Source: Meandrina meandrites (lineage: Eukaryota > Cnidaria > Anthozoa > Scleractinia > Meandrinidae). From it: a stretch of DNA of 64,000 nt. Location: contig OY855905.1 in NCBI GenBank assembly GCA_963693305.1, positions 29,780,937 to 29,844,936 on the forward strand. The letters are read 5' to 3'. The notes under the pieces were generated by a model. That model did not search any database. It was given only the letters and a program-made list of their open reading frames with translations, and was not told the origin of the DNA. Positions 26,241-37,249 of the stretch are shown here, in pieces (the first letter of the stretch is position 1; each line of letters starts with the position of its first letter). Position numbers and translations under genes: made by a program.

Positions 26241-27245
26241 ATGGCTGCCACAATCTATGTGGTTTTCGCTGTCGTCACTGCAGGTATCTTTATAACAAGC
26301 GTGGTGTTGAACAGCCTTGTTTGCTTGGTGTTTGTGAGAAACAAGAGGCTTTTAAACGCTCCGAATATTTTTATCACTAGCGTGGCACTCAGTGACCTGC
26401 TGTACTCAGTCACCTCTCTGCCACTTCTGGTCGTTACAAACGTCTATGGGAGATGGATTTACGGTCATAACGGTTGTGAAGCGATCGCGTTTATCTCAAT
26501 TTGGAGCGGTCTGACTTCACTAATGAACCTTTCGCTTGCTGGGTACGAGAGATATGTTGCGTTAGTGTTCCTCTATAAAAGTCAACGAGCTTTTACAAAG
26601 AGAAGAGCGATTCGCGCCTCGGTCGCCATGTGGTTGTACGCCTTGTTTTGGAGTGTGATGCCATTTTGTGGCTGGTCAGGGTTTGAGCTGGAAGGAGTCG
26701 GCACAAGTTGTTCGGTGAAGTGGAAGTCACATGACCGACTGGACTTGTCGTACAATATTTGTTTGATAATAGCGTGTTATGTTTTACCTGTGAGTATTAT
26801 GGTCACGTCTTATTACAAATCTTGCCGCGAGATCAGCAAAGGTGCAAAAAGAGCAAAGAAGACTTGGGGAAAGAAGTCGCCATTTACGAGAAAAACCTTT
26901 GAAATGGAGCGCAAGATGGTGATGCTGTTCGGAGTGATGACCGTGACATTTCTTGTGGCCTGGACGCCATATGCTGTTGTGTCACTGATATCAATGATCG
27001 CCGGACCTGACGCCATCAGTGACCTTGCAGCATCCATCCCAGCGTTCATTGCCAAATCATCAGCTTGTTACAATCCTATTGTTTACGTGTTCCTGTACAA
27101 GAGACTGCGACAGCAAATGCGGCTCTCCTTGGTTCGAAAGGATTCTCAAAATAGCAGCTCGCGCCACCTGTCAACAAACGACTCGGGTGTAACGCAATAT
27201 CTTAGAATGTTAACTTTTAAAAAGTCGGATCTAACGGAGGCATAA
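26241..27245 (+). CDS. Intronless opsin (opsin A), 334 aa
   Basis: A seven-helix rhodopsin-family receptor on one exon. Lys272 lies six residues before the Asn of NPIVY (278-282), which is the retinal Schiff-base lysine position (bovine K296). Cys79 and Cys157 are the conserved disulfide pair. ERY (103-105) is the G-protein motif. Glu151, six residues before Cys157, matches the ancestral counterion E181. The bovine 113 equivalent is Ile82, so E181 is the likely counterion. The N-terminus is very short, with TM1 starting at about residue 5; the ATG at 26241 agrees with the opsin B alignment. The cytoplasmic tail is Ser/Thr-rich. It is a probable light-sensing GPCR of the plasma membrane. Cnidarian opsins fall into cnidopsins and anthozoan-specific groups, and which applies cannot be decided here. 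The paralogue is opsin B at 49305-50261. Confidence 0.93.
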   Translation: MAATIYVVFAVVTAGIFITSVVLNSLVCLVFVRNKRLLNAPNIFITSVALSDLLYSVTSLPLLVVTNVYGRWIYGHNGCEAIAFISIWSGLTSLMNLSLAGYERYVALVFLYKSQRAFTKRRAIRASVAMWLYALFWSVMPFCGWSGFELEGVGTSCSVKWKSHDRLDLSYNICLIIACYVLPVSIMVTSYYKSCREISKGAKRAKKTWGKKSPFTRKTFEMERKMVMLFGVMTVTFLVAWTPYAVVSLISMIAGPDAISDLAASIPAFIAKSSACYNPIVYVFLYKRLRQQMRLSLVRKDSQNSSSRHLSTNDSGVTQYLRMLTFKKSDLTEA

Positions 27246-27284
27246 CAGTTTAAAAAGTGATACCTAAGACAAGTGTATTAAATT

Positions 27285-27720
27285 TACGAGTTAGAGTTAG
27301 AAATTTCGAGTTCGAGTTAGAACTTTCGAGTTCGAGTTAGAGATTTCGAGTTCGAGTTAGAATTAGAATTTCGATTTTAAGTTAAAATTTCGAGTTCTAG
27401 TTAAAAGGAAGGGCCTGAAAAGTTACTGATTTCGTGATGGAAGACGAAAAAAAGAAAAAAAAGGAAAGAAAACGAAAACGAAAAGCCCACAACATGTGAC
27501 ATTTGATGTGACATTTTCGCAGTTGGTCACGCATAGTGTCGCCCTTATCATCAACAAATGAAAGCTAACCGCAAAGCAAATAGGAGTGGAACTAATCGCA
27601 AGCAAACCAGAGTGGAACTAACCGCCAGCAAACCAGAGTGGAACTAACCGCAAGCAACTCGATATTTTAAATAGAACTCGAAATTCTAACTCGAACTCGA
27701 AATTTCTAACTCGAACTCAT
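27285..27720. repeat. GAGTTCGAGTTAGAA arrays in inverted orientation
   Basis: The first part (about 27288-27405) repeats TTCGAGTTCGAGTTAGAA. The last part (about 27665-27718) carries its reverse complement, AACTCGAAATTTCTAACTCG. Between them, at 27584-27657, are three copies of a 26-bp unit (GAGTGGAACTAACCGCAAGC...). Together they form a foldback repeat just 3' of opsin A. Confidence 0.7.
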
Positions 27721-28518
27721 GAAATCGACAGACCCACCTAAGACACCTAACTATTATATAAATGATAGTAATTGGCGAGTGGAGTACAATTCAGAGAGCA
27801 ATTGGGAGAGTAATTACGAGCGCAACAACTCGCAGAATTGTACGACACGAGGTCCAGTTACTAATTTATCGTAGCAATAACTAATTTTGAGGTTAGGTTT
27901 GGAAAGTTTCAAAACCTCTTCGGAGTGAAAACATCAAAGGTATCAATTTTACAAACAGTAGGAAAACAACAAGATAGAACCCATCTAGGTGCAGGTGATT
28001 GACGCGCGCATGGTGAAGGTGTGCAATCGATAGTATGGAGATAATAGTCCTTCTTCTAGACACATGGAATCGAGAATAAGATTTCCCGAAGATTGACCGG
28101 AGATCTGAGTTTATCGAGTTATGAATGTCACACTACAATTTAACGCAACTATTATCGAACGACATCTATTTTTACATAAATCAAGTTCTAAACAGGAATA
28201 ATGTATTTGGGGTGAAGAGTCTAAACTTTTCTTTAAGTTAGATGTACGCTTTTCAATTTTCGATATCTCGGACACCGAGTATACTGCAGCCAGCAAGGTC
28301 GCCAGCAAGCAATACGAAGACGCAGAAAGTGTTCAATGTTTAACATAAAAATTATTGGTGCACCAAACGCTTTTTTGGTAGCAGAAAGAGATTAGAAGTA
28401 AGTTGCAACTCCTTCATGAAAAGCATGCTTGTCCAATGCAGGTTGCAAATTACCTATGTAGACTATGTAGGCAGACTTCCGTATGTAAATGAACGAGATG
28501 CATAGACTGCGAGTAGTG
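27721..28518. other. Intergenic DNA, nothing supported
   Basis: AT-rich sequence with short frames only. No repeat, RNA gene or coding signal was identified. Confidence 0.5.
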
Positions 28519-28835
28519 GGAGGCGCGGTGGCGCGGTGTAATGGTTAGTGCGCTGGACTCCGGATCGGGCGGTCCGGGTTCGAGCCCTGGCCGGGGCACT
28601 GCGTTACGTTCTTGGGCAAGATACTTTACTCTCATAGTGCCTCTCTCCGCCCAGGTGTATGTGTAAATGGGTACCGGCGAATTTACTGCTGCGGTAACTA
28701 GCATCCCATAGGACTAGCATCCCATCCAGGGGGAGTAGTAATACTCCTAGTCGCTTCATGCTAAGGAAACCGGGATAAGCTCCGGCCTGATGGGCCCCTT
28801 ACTTTCCCGGTTGCGCGGATGACCTGAGGAAGAAA
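28519..28835 (+). mobile_element. tRNA-derived SINE
   Basis: The head has RNA polymerase III boxes: an A-box-like TGGCGCGGTGTAATGGTTAG near 28529 and a B box GGTTCGAGCCC at 28577. The T arm (CCGGG/CCTGG) folds, but the anticodon stem does not pair well, so it is not a working tRNA. The body carries a CTTGGGCAAGATACTTTACT...CCTCTCTCCGCCCAGGTGTA segment. From memory this resembles a conserved SINE central domain found across invertebrates. The tail continues to about 28835. Confidence 0.75.
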
Positions 28836-30100
28836 GATTGACTGCTCACAGTTTACGAGGTTCTGGTTCTGTAGAAGATAATTAAGTCTTCTGCCCAAGA
28901 ACACAACATGAGAGCAAAAGCCAATATCGATCCTCTGACCTCCTTATCCAGAGTCCAGTCCAATGCGTTGAAGGGGTTAGATATGGATTAAGCTATAAAA
29001 CTTAGGTCCAAAGAATTGTTAATTTTTCAGAAACGTGCGATAGGATAGTGAACAAAGCTCATACGGATCCATAGACTATTTTTAACAAACTTAACCTGTG
29101 CTTAATTTACACAATATCTATTTGGTACAATTGCAACTAGGTCAGTTCATGATTTCGTTTAGGAACTCCGTACTCGAGCGCCCTCGAAAATTTGAAAATA
29201 TATTCCTAAGAAACAACTAAGCCCACTGTTACATACCAGGCAATTCTCCGCGTTTTTTTTTTTTATCAAAATCCATAGCTTTTCAGTCCTCATATTCCTG
29301 ATATAACTGGCCCTTCATCCATAGCATCAGTTAGGAGCAAATTCCATATCAGCAAATTACTGATCCTCTGAAAGGCATAAAATGTAGATATTCATGTCAT
29401 CACGTTACCTTTTTGTTGTTGACGTAATTAGTAGAAAAATACTGTTGCACCTCATGGTAAATCGAAATAAACGTGATAAAAAAGGAAATTTAAAATCTAA
29501 ATCTTGCTTAATCTTTTAGTGGTGGGGGACAGGAGCACGGGAGCCCGGGTAAATGGCGGGAGGCGGAACAAGAGAGGGCGGGAAACAGGATTCCCATGGT
29601 AGCGCGGGAACCGGGAGAAATTGAGAAAAATCTCGTAACATCTCGATATATTTCGCAATTGAAATGGGACAAAGAGGAGGGAACAATAATGAAAGGGGCG
29701 GGAAGCGGAATAAAGGGGTACAGGGAGCAGGAGGTTCAGAACCCCCCTCCCCCCCCCCCAAAAAAAAAAAAATGCAATGACTTATTTCGGTACAATCACC
29801 ATCAGTGGCAGGGAAGCCCCTTTTTGTTATCCCTTTGTTATCAAGTTTAATTTCGTCAGATCCGAAAATGGGAGAAAGTTGATACACTTTTGAAAATTCT
29901 GATTGCTTACTCTTTGTTCCCAATCTCCTTCAACGTCACTGAAAAATTAACTTGCATTTGAATTGCAAATGTTTGTACCTCATTGACTATTCATGTTTTT
30001 CACAACACCTTCGCACGAGGAGTTTGGAAGTTTGTCTTCTTGACCTTCTTGCTTCAAAATCCGCCTAATGTCGTCTCTATATGTAAGGAATTGTTGCCTA
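28836..30100. other. Intergenic DNA, GA-rich and homopolymer patches
   Basis: No gene supported. It contains a GGGA/GGCGGGA-rich patch (29518-29730) and a C run followed by a run of about 14 A (29741-29772). The apparent frames here are low-complexity artefacts. Confidence 0.5.
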
Positions 30101-30652
30101 ACAGGAAACTTCTGTTGGTGGAAACCTTCTGGAGCGAAATTGGGTCACACTTTTGACTGATGTGGAGTCTTCTTGACGCGTCCATGGTAAGTAATGAAAA
30201 CTTCGTGCGTTTGAGTAAATGCGATGTCAATTTCGTCGAATTACATCGATATTTCTTGTAGTTTAGCTAGACTTGTTGAACACTAGGGTAGATTAATTCT
30301 TATAAACGAACTGGAAAGTTATGGTTCAGAACTTTGTCAACTAATTAAACCAACTCTTATTCTTGCAACGAGAGTGATTTAAATGAAAACATGCATTGAC
30401 GAATCAAAAATTATATAGCTTGGAACACTTTCAGTGAAAAATACTGATTTACTTCTAGTGACTTTGATTATGATTACAAGACTCTTACGAGTCAAGTTTA
30501 TAGTTCGGTAGTTCAGGGAACTGAACCAACCTGGAAAAAATGGGTGGTTGCCATACAGAAGGCTTTGAAACAGTAACAAACTGTTGCTTTTTTGTTGGTG
30601 CATGTTGGAATTCCGTCTGGTGAGAGAATTTGTTAGATCAGAAGCATCCCCT

Positions 30653-30669
30653 CCCCCCCCCCCCCCCCC
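30653..30669 (+). repeat. Poly-C run
   Basis: 17 consecutive C, flanked by further C-rich sequence. Confidence 0.9.
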
Positions 30670-30794
30670 TCTCCCATGGTAGAGGCGGGGAGATTTATCG
30701 AAAACATAAAGTGTCGCATTATTCTACCAGCAAAAGTAAACTGCAACAAATCGTAAATAACTCGTTAACATGTCCTTTTCTTTATTATCTGTAG

Positions 30795-30886
30795 GCAAAG
30801 TAAACAAGAAACTCATCAAGTGCTGGACGTTACTGGGAAACTGGAAAGACCCATGGCCATGACGGAACTAAATACATCTATGACAG
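30795..30886 (+). CDS. Candidate first coding exon, gene unknown
   Basis: TCTGTAG|GCAAAG and GACAG|GTCAGT bound a 92-nt segment with one open frame. The start ATGGCCATGACG at 30853 gives MAMTELNTSMT, ending in phase 1. A donor-like ATG|GTAAGT at 30187 upstream could end a non-coding 5' exon. No phase-matching downstream exon was found; the exon candidates at 33566 and 35656 both need phase 0. Weak support. Confidence 0.22.
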
Positions 30887-31454
30887 GTCAGTCAACATTA
30901 ACGTTTCTCTATCTATAAAGTTAGCAAGTGTGTTTTTGTTTTCGGAGAACAGCTGCAATTATTGGTCTGAATTGCGTGTGGAGATTAAAGCTCGCTGCTT
31001 GCAGCAGGGTTGTTGCTTAGTTCCATGACATATCTCCTCGTCGTGGTTATTCGGGAACGCTCGTTCTATTTCCGATCCGACAATAGTCGACAATAAGAGT
31101 GGAACGTGTACTTTTACGTGCCTGATTTGCTTGTAGAATGGTACAGATCTGTTTCAAATGCTCGACCAATGCTCTAGATCTAGCCAATTGGACTTATTTT
31201 CCTTTAGTTCTCAAGCTCAATTCTCTCCACTCGTTGCCGTATTCTTTTAACCTTAGTTCCAAGGTGCGTTATTTCGTTGGGGAAATAATGACCCAATATT
31301 CGAGTTTCACCTGTCTGCACGTCAATCTAAACACTTGGCACTTGAGGAAGTCTGTTGTTGATCATTGTTAGGATATGTAGCATTTAAATTAAACCGAAAA
31401 ATTACTTATTTTCACAGATTATTGAATTATACAATGTTATAAGGCTATGGCTGA

Positions 31455-32745
31455 ACTGACCGATCATGATTCGAATTTAGCATTCTTACTGACAACTGAC
31501 AGATGGCATGACATTTTAACTGACAAATGTTTTGATTTCCAAATCCTTTCTGACAACTGACAGATGGTTTGCAATTTTAAATGACAATTCATGTTTTGGT
31601 CTGAACATCCTTACTGACAACTGACAGATGGCTTGGCATTTCAACTGACAAAGGTTTTGATTTCAATATCCTTACTGACAACTGATAGATCGTTAATTTG
31701 AAATTTGGACTAACTAACAGACTGACAGACTACTTAAAATTTCAACTGAAAAATTACGCATTGATCTCAACAGCGCTACTGACACATGACAGATTTAGAC
31801 CAATCATGACCAATCATGTTTTGATCTCAACATTTTTACTGACAACTGACCGATGAGTTGAAAATTTAAATGGCAAGTCACGTTTTGATCTCAAAATCCT
31901 AAATGACAGCTGACAGATTGTTTGAAATTTTAACTGGCAAATCATATTCTCATCTCAACATCCTTAACGACAACTGACAGATTGTTTTTCCTTTTTTGAA
32001 ATTTTAATAACAAATCGAGTTTCGATCTCAAAATCCGTAATGCTAGTTGACAGATGGTTCAAAATTTTAACTGGCAAATCATGTTGTAATCTCGATATCC
32101 TTAATGACAACTGACAGAGGGTTTAAAACTTTAACTGGCAAATCATGTTCTGATCTCAAAAATTCTCACTGACAACTGACAGACGATTTCAAATTTTAAC
32201 TGACAAATCATGTTTTGATCTCAAAATCCGTAACGCCAATTGACAGATGATTTGAAAGTTTAACTGGGTAATCATGTTCTAATCTCAATATCCTTAATGA
32301 AAACTGACAGATGGTTTGAAATTTTAATTGACAAATCATGATCTCAACCACCTCAATGACAACTGAAGGATGGTTTGAAATTTTAACTGACATGTTTTGA
32401 TCTCGAAATCCTTATTAATAACTGGCAGATGACTTAATTAACTGACAAATCATGTTTGATCTAAACACCCTCACTGACAACTGACAGATGAGTTAAAATT
32501 TTAAACGATGAATTAAATTTTAATTGACAAATTAAATCCTATGTCGATCACAACTTCCTTACTGACAACTGACAAATCATGTTTGATCTCAACATCCCGA
32601 GTGGACTAGCTGACAACTGGCAAATGGCTTAAAATTTGAAATGACTGTTCGTATTTTAATTACCACCTCCTTGTTGACAAATGGCTTGAAATTTACATGA
32701 CAAATCATGTGTCGATCTCAACATCATTAATGACAATCCGACAGA
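31455..32745 (+). repeat. Degenerate minisatellite, ~61-64 bp period, ~20 copies
   Basis: The unit is approximately CTGACAACTGACAGATGG, TTTGAAATTTTAACTGACAA, ATCATGTTTTGATCTCAACA, TCC. The first GACAACTGAC hits recur at about 31491, 31552 and 31616. Copies are diverged by substitution and indel, so the array is old. No gene lies within it. Confidence 0.9.
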
Positions 32746-33565
32746 AAGCTTTTCTTAGTAACCGTTGCTAAGGGCCAGTTTATTTCCACTTGCACTCTTT
32801 TGCTTGCAAAGTCTATACAATCTACAAAGAAGAAAAAACAATTGTTGAGTTAAATAAAATTGCCTAACACAATCCTGCTGATTATTTTAATCGTTTTGTT
32901 CCAATCGTCGGCTTTGAACCCTGTGCTCTGGTTCCAAGTAGATCCAGTAGCTTTTGTAACGTGGCCAGTAATCGGCTGTCCGGATAGAGAACTATTTTTA
33001 CAACAAGACTCTGTTGACAGTAAAGATTTTATTGATTTTAATGGTCTTCACAAGAATTCAATCATGGCAATTTTATTTTTTCATGTGTCGTATTGATCGA
33101 AATGCAGTTTCTCCAAACAATACCGATGCATTGTTAAACAAACATGTGATTAGAATAAAGAAAACCATCAACTTATGGAATTTTCTGTCCAGGGTGGAGA
33201 GGGTGCGGAAAAAAATTGACGCGTAGCTGGAGTTAAGAAAGTACATAAAAAACTAAAAATACCATTAGCTTCAGCTTCAATGTCTTATAATTGGCACCAA
33301 CAGGCATAATATTGATAGAAAATCAATGCTTTCAGCTTGGGTTTGATATTATATGTTTTATTTTGCTGAAACGTACTGAAATTAAAACGTTTTTTCTTTT
33401 TAAACAATGTGTAAATTAATGCACATAAGACTACTAAGATTCGCGCATGTTAAAAGAAACACATCTGTGAATTAATAACGCTATTTCTCCAGGACTTTGC
33501 TTCAGGTTGTTCATACAAAGAAACCATTTCAGTATAATAATCGAACGTTATTTTATTTCTTTCAG

Positions 33566-33688
33566 GATTTCGGACACAACGATGAATTCGAAGACAAGAA
33601 AAGGATAAAGCCAAGACACTGGAGGCGATATCATGAAGTCAAGACACTGAAGGCAAAGCAATGGATACAATACTACATAAGTTGCGAA
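33566..33688 (+). CDS. Candidate internal exon, gene unknown
   Basis: ATTTCTTTCAG|GATTTC and TGCGAA|GTAAGA enclose 41 open codons in phase 0-0. They encode a charged, Trp-containing segment (DFGHNDEFEDKKRIKPRHWR...). The splice sites look good and the other two frames are closed, but no neighbouring exon could be joined with certainty. It could belong with 35656-35733 (+, also phase 0). Chance or a pseudogene is possible. Confidence 0.25.
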
Positions 33689-33904
33689 GTAAGACAGATT
33701 GATAGAGTTAATTTGACAAAGAAATATATAGGAACTAAGAATATTTTTCGTTGACAAACATTACGATGGGCAAAATTTTCTTTCCAATCCACTGAGAAAT
33801 CACGAAGGCGCACTATAAAAGGGACTGGGCCCGACAACAAATAATTCGCAGTTTAGTTTTGTAAGGGAATGTTTCGTCAGTTTTAATCCAATTTTTGTAT
33901 TTTT

Positions 33905-34365
33905 CTTTGCTCACGTTACGAGCGCTTTGTGGATTGTGTGACTGACGCGTACGTGACTCTTGGGCATCAGCGGTGTTGCGTTACACTGCCGAGCGTTGAG
34001 AATATGTTAATAAGGCTTTGTGTGGGAATTTACATTTACTCTATTGCAACTGGAAATTCAACTATAAATTTAGTAAATCAAGTGTATGCTGTTCCTTTTT
34101 GTACTCTGTTGGCTTGCGAATTTTTCAGACAAACAGCAAGACAGCAGAGTACCAAAAGTTGCTTTATATTCTTGATTTTGTTTCTGAAGTAACAGTTTAT
34201 AAAATAAATACGAGAAAATTTCCTGAATTGGAATAATTCCTGTGCAAAGCATTATTAACATATTCGTCGACGGTCGCCTGTATAACACAACACCGCTTTT
34301 TCCTGAGAGCCGCGTACGTTTCTGTCTCATGATACAACGAGTTTTCGTATCGTGAGCTTCGTAGT
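33905..34365. repeat. Diverged foldback element, ~150-bp arms
   Basis: The left arm (about 33910-34060), with AGCGGTGTTGCGTTACAC and GAATATGTTAATAA, recurs inverted in the right arm (about 34210-34365) as AGCGGTGTTGTGTTATAC and GAATATGTTAATAA. Identity looks to be around 70-75 percent. No transposase is present. The small frames in each arm are mirror by-products. Confidence 0.65.
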
Positions 34366-34639
34366 TCTTGAGAAGCAATTTTCTATAGTGAGCCTTCGTG
34401 TTTAGACTTCACAATTTGCTGCTAGTTTTCCTCATATACTTTTCTGAATTGTCTGTCTCAAATTGGGTTCCTAAAACATTTTTTCTGGAGTTATTTCAAT
34501 TTTATAATTTCACAGATGTCTTAGAAATGTTTTTGTGAAGCCTTTTACATTTGATTCGAGCGAATTTTGTGCAAAATTAATTTCTTTGAAATAAAGTTTT
34601 GTTTATATTGTCTTCATTACTTAAATCTGCTGACAACGT

Positions 34640-34825
34640 AACCTATGACAATTTTTAATTTTCCCGCCAAAAAACTTAGAAAAATATGGGTGCTTAAAAT
34701 ACGTATGCGCCATTCTTTTTATTTTTCCTTCTCTAAAACACTGTCAGTAAATCTATGTTGACAATTTTTATTTTCCCGCCAAAAAACTTAGATAAAATAC
34801 GCATGCGCCATTTTTTTTTATTTTT
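34640..34825 (+). repeat. Direct repeat containing TTTTCCCGCCAAAAAACTTA
   Basis: Two copies of a segment of about 60 bp (GACAATTTTT...TTTTCCCGCC...CGCATGCGCC with variants), starting near 34647 and 34759. Related TTCCCGCC words occur inverted near 35080. Confidence 0.6.
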
Positions 34826-35655
34826 TGCTGTGTAATATTTGCATTTCTATTATATGTATTCTTAATAAATAAATTATTTGACCCACACAATAAAAGTAAT
34901 AAATAATCAAACAAGTTTTATGGTCTCCATTTGTTCTTTTATTAACATCCATCAACTTTAATTCAATAATTAAAGATCATAATTAACTCAAAAGTATTCT
35001 TTAATTAGTTTATTGAACTTCAATTAGATTTTTTATAAAGGTGTGAAGAAACAATTTCTCCTTTATATACTAAGACTTTTGGCGGGAAAATTTGGAAAAA
35101 TTTGCACAGCGTTTCCCCTGACAACTTTTTCGACAAAAATTTTTAGAAGGAATACCCTTGAATTTTTCCCGCCCAAAAATTACATTATACATCATCTTGT
35201 AAACAAACTGGCAGAAAAAAAAATGACTCCAAACGTAAGATTTTAGCCAAATAAACAGTCATTTGTGTACAAGATGGTGCATTCATGATGATAACTTGTC
35301 AAATAGTTTGCTCTGAAACAACGAGCAGCTAGAAATATCTATACAAAAATGAGAAGAGTAGGTTAAAATTTCTACAACTGCAAAGTTTCTGCACAACGTT
35401 GAGGGTGAAACGCTTTTAAATCGAAATGTTTTAGAATGTTTATATAGCCGGGTAACTTGAAACCCAACAAAATAAAATTTCTTAACTATAGCGATTCCAA
35501 AATTTCGCCACCTTTTCAATGTTTAAACAAGTGTGCAGAAACTTGGCATTTGTAGTATTTTAACCCACTCGTCTTATTTCAATAAATACATTTCTAGCTG
35601 CCCGTCGTTAAGGCATCACTATTTAACGCGATATCATCATGCAATATATTTCAAG

Positions 35656-35733
35656 AAGATAGCAGAGGCAAGCCATAAACGAGATCAGTCCTATGCAAGA
35701 GAAAAATACCGCGAAATGTTCGATCTAATGTTG
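35656..35733 (+). CDS. Candidate internal exon, gene unknown
   Basis: ATTTCAAG|AAGATAG and ATGTTG|GTAAAT enclose 26 open codons in phase 0, encoding a charged helix-like segment (KIAEASHKRDQSYAREKYRE...). The acceptor is weak. It could belong with the 33566-33688 candidate, but no complete gene can be built. Confidence 0.18.
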
Positions 35734-35890
35734 GTAAATTCTAATACTTCCGTTACTTTTTAACCGAGTATAAAAAAAAACAACAACAACAAAAAAACAC
35801 AAAACAAACGAAACCCGAATAACTGTAAGTAAATTAAAACGAATTGTTTATGGCTTGCCATGCTACCTTCAAGAAATTAAATCAAGCAAT

Positions 35891-36182
35891 GGCCGTTTTT
35901 ATACTAGAGACGCGTTACCCGTCTGGACGAGCTTCGGCAAACATTTTGCAAATCGTCCGGTTATCCGTCTCTAGTATAAAGACGGGCATAAGACGCGTTA
36001 CCCGTCTAGACGAGCTACTTTTCGAAACGCGTCTTGAACGACGGATTTCAAAAAGTAGCTCATCTAGACGGGTAACGCGTCTTTTGCCCGTCTTTATACT
36101 AGAGACGGATAACCGGACGAATTACAAAATATTTGCCGAAGCTCGTCCAGACGGGTAACGCGTCTCTAGTATAAAAACGGCC
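35891..36182. mobile_element. 292-bp palindromic MITE with AAT target duplication
   Basis: The element begins GGCCGTTTTTATACTAGAGA and ends with its exact reverse complement. Almost the whole length folds back on a centre near 36036. Each half contains two copies of GACGCGTTACCCGTCT, making four in all. AAT lies immediately outside each end (35888-35890 and 36183-36185), consistent with a 3-bp target duplication. The near-perfect arms suggest recent insertion. Confidence 0.88.
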
Positions 36183-36469
36183 AATGTCAAAACCATTCAT
36201 TCCGGTTTGCAACACAGAACAAGCAAGATGGAGCAAAAATGTCATCGCAAAATCAAAATAAATCTATGGCGCAGTCTTAGTGAAAGTAAATTGAAAAAGG
36301 GCGAACACTAGCATACATGTTTTAAATAGTTTTCTTCGAAAACATTCGCGCTTTGCCCTGTGTAGCATTCAGAACCTAGTTATGACAAAGCTTTGATACA
36401 TTCAGCGAGGCTCTAAAGATGAATGTCTGGTTGTCAAGAAGTAACTCCAAATTTTTTTTATGTATCATA

Positions 36470-36985
36470 TGACTACCGTGAATATATTTTGTAGAAATCT
36501 TTGTCAGTTGCAAAAGATATCAATAATATTTTAATAAGAGTTACATTTTGAGAAGTAAAACGTCTAATAAATATTTTGAGAAAAAATGTTCGTTAGTTTC
36601 AAACGATAGCAATAATATTTTGAATGAATCAGACAATTAGGGCTACGTATTTGAAAAGTAAAAGAACGAAATATGTTCGGGAAAAATGTCTATCAGTTAC
36701 GAATTAAAATAATATTTTAGAAAATCAGACAATTGGACGTTCAAAAAGTAATAGATTTTGGAGTAAATAGTCGATCTAGCACTGAATGCTTCAGTGACTA
36801 AAATCGTAAGTTGCAAACAATAGCCATAATATTTTAGAAAATCAAAGACAATTGGAGCTACATATTTGAACATTAAAATAACTCGTAGAATATTTTCGGT
36901 AAAAAAGTTCGTCAAATACGAATGATCTCGATAATATTTTGGACGAATCAGACAATTTCATCTACAATTCTGAAAAGTAATCCCT
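36470..36985 (+). repeat. Degenerate tandem repeat, ~110-120 bp period
   Basis: Four to five diverged copies of a unit containing AATAATATTTT, AATCAGACAATT, CTACATATTTGAAAAGTAAA and GGGAAAAATGT. AT-rich and without coding potential. Confidence 0.65.
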
Positions 36986-37249
36986 TATCGATCAAACGAT
37001 TAATTTTGTTTCGATTCGATCGCTATTAGCTTTAAATACTTGAAACCAGACATAATTCATTACAGCGTCGCTGAATATACATGTAACAAGAGAATAGACA
37101 GGTTTCTGATTGATTTTCAATGCTCATTTCCCTCCCAAGAAACCGAACGTCTTCCGTGTCGATAATAATGGCCGTTAAATTACTTTTGGTAAACGAAAAT
37201 CATTTCAGAAATCAACATTCTCTCTGTAAAGTTATACCAAGGTGGCTCT

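Noticed and set aside
29516..29923. A 135-codon Pro/Gly-rich minus-strand frame
   Set aside because: Generated by a GGGA/GGCGGGA-rich patch and the C/A homopolymers.
35844..36158. A 104-codon frame
   Set aside because: It is entirely within the 292-bp palindromic MITE and mirrors itself across the palindrome.
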